From Companilactobacillus sp. (GTDB taxonomy: Bacteria > Bacillota > Bacilli > Lactobacillales > Lactobacillaceae): a stretch of DNA of 64,000 bases. Under the pieces are notes generated by a model. That model worked only from the letters and a program-made list of their open reading frames with translations, searched no databases and had not been told where the DNA came from. The position numbers were made by a program, and so were the translations under genes. The stretch is taken from assembly GCF_022484265.1 (NCBI RefSeq), contig NZ_JAKVLR010000001.1:2232001-2296000 (forward strand), read 5' to 3'. Position 1 is the stretch's first letter. Each line of letters begins with the position of its first letter. Positions 60,198 through 64,000 of this stretch are shown here, in pieces.

Positions 60198-60316
60198 AGC
60201 GTAAAAAGAAAAGGTTTGAGGCAAGAGCATAAGATCGACAGAGACGGAGTGGGCGCGTCACGCCCCGCAGTCTTTGGCGAACTTATGTGTCCGGCCTCAT
60301 TTTCTTTTTGCGCGTT
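60198..60316. repeat. structured intergenic element, family B copy 1
   Basis: Outer arms GCGTAAAAAGAAAA (60199-60212) and TTTTCTTTTTGCGC (60300-60313), one wobble. Next come TGAGGC / GCCTCA and CATAAG / CTTATG. A variable stem and a conserved centre with CGGAGTGG and GCGTCACGC follow. It begins right after the stop of the binding-protein gene. Confidence 0.82.
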
Positions 60317-60327
60317 TCAAAATCAGA

Positions 60328-60448
60328 GTGTAAAAAAACAAGATTTGAGGCCAGAACATAAGGCAAGCCAATACGGAGTGGCGTGCGTCACGCGCTCGCA
60401 GTGTTGGATTGACTTATGTGTCCGGCCTCATTGTTTTTTTACGCGTTT
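60328..60448. repeat. structured intergenic element, family B copy 2
   Basis: Outer arms GTAAAAAAACAA (60330-60341) and TTGTTTTTTTAC (60431-60442), perfect. Next come TGAGGCC / GGCCTCA, CATAAG / CTTATG, then GCAAGCCAATA pairing with TGTTGGATTGA (wobbles). The centre and the right flank TGTGTCCGGCCTCATT match copy 1, while arms and inner stem differ in step. Confidence 0.82.
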
Positions 60449-60491
60449 CCGCTATAAAAATAAATGCGACCAACAAAAAATAAATAGTCCA

Positions 60492-60526
60492 AAAAAAATC
60501 CTACAAAAAATTTGTAGGATTTTTTA
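60492..60526 (+). terminator. terminator downstream of the family B pair
   Basis: AAATCCTACAAA-AAA-TTTGTAGGATTTTTT. Confidence 0.85.
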
Positions 60527-60586
60527 CTATCCATTGCCTTTTTCACAATGAAACAACTACCTTGTGATGAAAATGCTTGGGTGTAC

Positions 60587-60600
60587 TGTAAGCGATTACT
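60587..60600 (+). promoter_or_regulatory. possible cre site before the regulator-norB operon
   Basis: TGTAAGCGATTACT fits the catabolite-responsive element TGWAARCGYTWNCW except for one base. Three TATATAATTTAG/GG-like direct repeats lie between 60643 and 60774. Confidence 0.45.
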
Positions 60601-60811
60601 GATTATTGATATGAAAATTCACTTGTCAATTTCACTATGTATATAATTTAGGAATATTTTATATATAATTTAGTTATTTACAAATTTATTCTGCAAGATT
60701 AAGATGATATAGAAATCAGCTATTTGAATTAATTATAAGCTATACAAAGGAGGATAATAATAGTATATAATTTGGTTCGTGAGATAAAAATTATGATACA
60801 GGGGTGGTCAC

Positions 60812-61672
60812 GTGAACATTCAATCTTTTATTGATAAAAGAAAAGAAATGGGACTATCACAAAAGGAACTGAGCAAGGGTATTTGCACACAAGCAACGCT
60901 TAGTAAATTCGAAAATAACGGTAAGATTCCATCAATGAAAATTTTGATCCAATTATGTAATCGACTTAACTTAGCACTTGATGACATCATTGGTTTGGCA
61001 AACAACGGCAATAAAGACCAAATCAAAGCCATGAACAAGGCTGAATTTAACCTGATTATTGAAGAGTATCAAAATTCCTGGGATATCTTGAATAGTATCG
61101 ATCTTGATTCGATCAAAGAAGATAAACAGGCCACGATGCAATTTTACTATTTGCAAGGCTATTTAAACGTTTTAGACGATGGGGACTTATTGGAAGCAGT
61201 ATTCGATTTTAATCAGATCCTATCTGACTTAGATACAGAAGGCGAAACGATTTTTACCTTCTTAGCATTTGTCGGTATGGGGATGGTTTATGGCCAACAA
61301 GGCGATAACGACAAGAGCGAATATTACTTCAGCAAAGTTTTTAACGATATCTACGGCATGCAAATCGACGACGTCACCAAGATCTGGCGTTACGTCAACA
61401 TTATTTTCTACTGTTCGCTGTACTATTCCGAACGCAAAGAGTTGGAAACTGCCAACACGTTATTAGATTATGGCTTAAAAATTTGTCAGGATAATCATGT
61501 GACATATTATGTTGCTAGAATTTATGAGCAATTGGCGATCAATGAATGTGAAGTCAACGGAAAAAGCGATAAGGTGCTAGACCTTTTGGATAAAGCCAAA
61601 GTATTTTCTGAATTCAATCATAATGAGAACGAACTAGTCAAAATTCGGGAGCTGATTAAAGACTGTAAGTAA
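60812..61672 (+). CDS. Rgg/PlcR-like (RNPP) regulator
   Basis: A 286-residue cytosolic regulator. The N-terminal XRE-type helix-turn-helix (about 5-62, MGLSQKELSKGICTQATLSK then FENNGKIPSMKILIQLC in part) is followed by a helical TPR-like domain (about 70-285). That is the layout of PlcR, Rgg and MutR proteins, which bind short peptides. GTG 60812 follows GGGGTGGTCAC. It is 14 bases before norB, so both are in one operon. No peptide gene is visible beside it. The family's peptide or other ligand here is unknown. Confidence 0.85.
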   Translation: MNIQSFIDKRKEMGLSQKELSKGICTQATLSKFENNGKIPSMKILIQLCNRLNLALDDIIGLANNGNKDQIKAMNKAEFNLIIEEYQNSWDILNSIDLDSIKEDKQATMQFYYLQGYLNVLDDGDLLEAVFDFNQILSDLDTEGETIFTFLAFVGMGMVYGQQGDNDKSEYYFSKVFNDIYGMQIDDVTKIWRYVNIIFYCSLYYSERKELETANTLLDYGLKICQDNHVTYYVARIYEQLAINECEVNGKSDKVLDLLDKAKVFSEFNHNENELVKIRELIKDCK

Positions 61673-61686
61673 ACGAGGGGATATTT

Positions 61687-63984
61687 TTGACGTCTTATAA
61701 GAAGCTGAACAAGACTTTGTTATGGACGCTCGTAATTGCTTTTTCAATCTTGATTGCTGGGGGACTCTTGATTTTTAAGAACGAAGCACCACGTCCTTCA
61801 AAAATTGTGAATGAGCAAGGAACGACTGTCGTTACAAAGCAACAATTGATTTCCGGACAAGCTGTTTATGAAAAATACGGTTTGACTGACTATGGTACTT
61901 ATCTAGGTAATGGTACTTATTTTGGACCTGACTACACAGCTCAAGCTTTGCATGTCTATTTGCAAGGGATGAACCAGTATTATGCCCAAAAGAAATATTC
62001 TAAGGATTGGAACGAACTCAATACTGATCAAAAATCAGGAATTAAAGGTATCGTTCAAAAAGAGATCAGAGTTAATCGCTATAACGCAAATAAAGACCAA
62101 TTGACTTTGACAACTGCTCAAGTAGCAGGCTTGAATCATTTGACGAAATATTATCGTCACGAATTCCACAATAACCCGAAAGAAGCCGGGATGCCTGAAA
62201 ATATGATCCACAACAACACGGATGATTTCATGCATCATGGTAATAAAATCGACCAACTGACTTATTTCTTCTTCTGGGGAGCTTGGTTATCTTCAACTAA
62301 CCGTCCACACCAAATCTATTCATACACCAACAACTGGCCATATGACCTTAATGCCGGTAATGTTATGACTAGTGATACCATGCTTTGGACTGCTATTTCT
62401 GTGGCATTGTTCGTTGCAGGTATGGGTATCGTGATCTACTTCTACAAGAAGTATTCATTCGATATGGATTACACCGAAGCATACGACCAGATGGGCGAGA
62501 TCAAGACTAGCGAACCGATCACGCCATCGCAAAGAAAAGCTGCTAAGTATTTCTTAGTCGTTATGTTGATGTTCTTGGTTCAAGTACTATTAGGTGAGTT
62601 AATGTCTCACTACTATGTTGAACAAGGATTCTTTGGACTGCCACTGCAATATATTTGGCCATTTAATTTGGCAAAAACTTGGCACTTGCAGCTAGTTATT
62701 TTCTGGATTGCAACTGCTTGGTTAGCAACGGGTATTTACATTACGCCACGAGTTCTCGGTCACGAACCAAAACATCAAGGTGTATTGGTCGATATTTTGT
62801 TCTGGGCTTTGATCATCGTTGTCGGTGGCTCAATGCTTGGAGAATGGGGCTCAGTTACAGGTGTTATCAACGGCAAGTGGTGGCTGTTTGGTCATTACGG
62901 ATGGGAATACGCCGAGATGGGTAAATTCTGGCAGCTCCTATTTATTGCCGGAATGATCCTCTGGGTAGTTATCCTTTGCCGTGGATTTATTCCTGCAATC
63001 AAGAAACGTGTCAACAAAGATAGATCAGTCCTTTTGACATTGCTTTTAGCAGGTTCAATTGCAATTCCACTGTTCTATCTAGCTTCATTATTTATCCTAC
63101 CTAACTCCCATGTAACCTTTGCAGATTACTGGAGATGGTGGATCGTCCATCTATGGGTAGAAGGTATTTTTGAATCATTCGCGGTTATTTTGATTGGTTA
63201 CTTGTTAGTCGATATGAAGCTAACTACCATCAAATCAACTATTAGAGCTTTGTATTTCCAATTGATCCTGTTACTTGGAACAGGTGTCGTAGGTATGGGA
63301 CACCATTACTTCTGGGAAGGCGACCACTCGATCTGGTTAGCCTTAGGAGCAAGTTTCTCAGCTCTAGAAGTTATCCCACTATGTCTATTAGTTTGGGAAG
63401 CTTACACGCATTATCGTGTTTACCGTGAAAGTAAAATGGACTTCCCATACAAGGGAACATTCATGTTCTTAGTTTCAACTGGATTATGGAATGCCCTTGG
63501 TGCCGGAGCTTTGGGATGGTTGATCAATGCACCAGCAATCAACTACTTCGAACACGGAACACAATGGACTTCAGCTCATGCTCATGCCTCAATGGCAGGT
63601 GTGTACGGATTTTTCTCAGTCGCAATTATGCTGTTTGCAATCCGTCACTTGACTAAGACCGAATTCTGGACTGAAAAAGTCGAGAAGTGGGTCAAATGGG
63701 CTTGCATCACCATGAACGTTGGACTAGCCGGAATGACATTCATCACATTGATGCCATTAGGATTCATCCAATTAAAGGATGCACTAGAACACGGATACTG
63801 GCACGCAAGACAAGCCAGCTTCTATCAACAACCACTAGCAAAAGGATTAACAATAGCCAGATCAGTACCAGACGTAATCTTCACAGCCGGAGTAGTGATC
63901 TTACTAGTAATCTTCTTAAGAGCAATGTGGAACTTGAAGAAGTCATCCAACAAATTAGATCCAATCGATTATGAAATTAAGTAG
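61687..63984 (+). CDS. norB: quinol-dependent nitric oxide reductase
   Basis: A 765-residue single-subunit qNOR of the heme-copper oxidase superfamily. The N-terminal helix and periplasmic domain (about 1-220) are followed by 12-13 helices. Heme and non-heme iron ligands are visible in HLQLVIFWIATAW, HLWVEGIFESFAV (H-x-x-x-E), GMGHHYFWEG and AHAHASMAGVYGFF. It reduces NO to N2O at the membrane using quinol and so detoxifies NO. The start is TTG 61687 after GAGGGGATATTT. It is the second gene after the RNPP regulator. The stop is again followed by AGCGTAAAAA. Confidence 0.95.
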   Translation: MTSYKKLNKTLLWTLVIAFSILIAGGLLIFKNEAPRPSKIVNEQGTTVVTKQQLISGQAVYEKYGLTDYGTYLGNGTYFGPDYTAQALHVYLQGMNQYYAQKKYSKDWNELNTDQKSGIKGIVQKEIRVNRYNANKDQLTLTTAQVAGLNHLTKYYRHEFHNNPKEAGMPENMIHNNTDDFMHHGNKIDQLTYFFFWGAWLSSTNRPHQIYSYTNNWPYDLNAGNVMTSDTMLWTAISVALFVAGMGIVIYFYKKYSFDMDYTEAYDQMGEIKTSEPITPSQRKAAKYFLVVMLMFLVQVLLGELMSHYYVEQGFFGLPLQYIWPFNLAKTWHLQLVIFWIATAWLATGIYITPRVLGHEPKHQGVLVDILFWALIIVVGGSMLGEWGSVTGVINGKWWLFGHYGWEYAEMGKFWQLLFIAGMILWVVILCRGFIPAIKKRVNKDRSVLLTLLLAGSIAIPLFYLASLFILPNSHVTFADYWRWWIVHLWVEGIFESFAVILIGYLLVDMKLTTIKSTIRALYFQLILLLGTGVVGMGHHYFWEGDHSIWLALGASFSALEVIPLCLLVWEAYTHYRVYRESKMDFPYKGTFMFLVSTGLWNALGAGALGWLINAPAINYFEHGTQWTSAHAHASMAGVYGFFSVAIMLFAIRHLTKTEFWTEKVEKWVKWACITMNVGLAGMTFITLMPLGFIQLKDALEHGYWHARQASFYQQPLAKGLTIARSVPDVIFTAGVVILLVIFLRAMWNLKKSSNKLDPIDYEIK

Positions 63985-64000
63985 AGCGTAAAAATTTACG
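63985..64000. repeat. start of a third family B-like element (cut by window end)
   Basis: AAGTAG-AGCGTAAAAA over the norB stop is identical to the 16 bases over the stop of the betaine-binding protein gene where family B copy 1 begins. The rest lies outside the window. Confidence 0.5.

Overview
The window is about 64 kb of low-GC Firmicutes chromosome. It is most likely from a facultatively heterofermentative lactobacillus; a Companilactobacillus-like species is an inference from gene content, not something the sequence proves. Supporting points are AGGAGG-type ribosome binding sites, a dltXABCD operon, LPXTG-like wall-anchored adhesins with SpaA/Cna-B repeats, acetolactate synthase and decarboxylase, single-subunit fumarate reductase, preQ1-II and TPP riboswitches, and a streptococcal/lactobacillar-type MetR box. 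No rRNA, tRNA, insertion sequence, prophage or CRISPR array was seen.

Layout. 1-4.95 kb: end of a drug exporter, a bacteriocin-immunity-like protein, glutathione peroxidase, an NrtR/NiaP pair for niacin uptake, and an orphan Phd-type antitoxin. 5-9.3 kb: metE-metF with divergent LysR regulator and a perfect MET-box. 9.3-20.4 kb: a Panacea-domain remnant, a GNAT, then fumC - fumarate reductase - dicarboxylate transporter - LysR (malate/fumarate to succinate), a 14-TM MFS exporter, and alsS-alsD with divergent MarR. 20.4-34.6 kb is the accessory zone: a 499-residue zinc-ribbon protein of unknown function flanked by structured repeats, a CDF transporter, an AbiL-like RloA/RloB pair, a Tad2-like (DUF2829) protein coupled to an SDR, queT under a preQ1-II riboswitch, a MarR gene with two identical operators plus a 35-residue peptide, and an McrB-like/DUF2357 nuclease pair. 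34.8-41.3 kb: ppsA with a cre site and CcpN-like boxes, then TPP riboswitch-thiM-thiD-thiE and a membrane protein. 41.4-46.8 kb: three paralogous surface adhesins. 47-52 kb: EamA transporter, CcpN, GyrI-like protein, zinc-independent S14 with a Zur-like box, a structured RNA region, and an M24 peptidase. 52-56.5 kb: dltXABCD. 57.2-60.2 kb: glycine betaine ABC importer. 60.8-64 kb: an Rgg/PlcR-like regulator joined to a quinol-dependent nitric oxide reductase.

The most original signal is not protein coding. Two families of intergenic elements (A: about 20.42, 22.25, 50.28 and 56.53 kb; B: two in tandem at 60.2-60.44 kb, with the start of a third at the window end) keep a conserved shape. Their arms differ in sequence from copy to copy but stay complementary within each copy. 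This is the covariation expected of a selected structure in RNA or single-stranded DNA. Together with the AbiL-like, McrBC-like and Tad2-like genes, it makes 20-35 kb and the 50-60 kb spacers the places to look for new biology.
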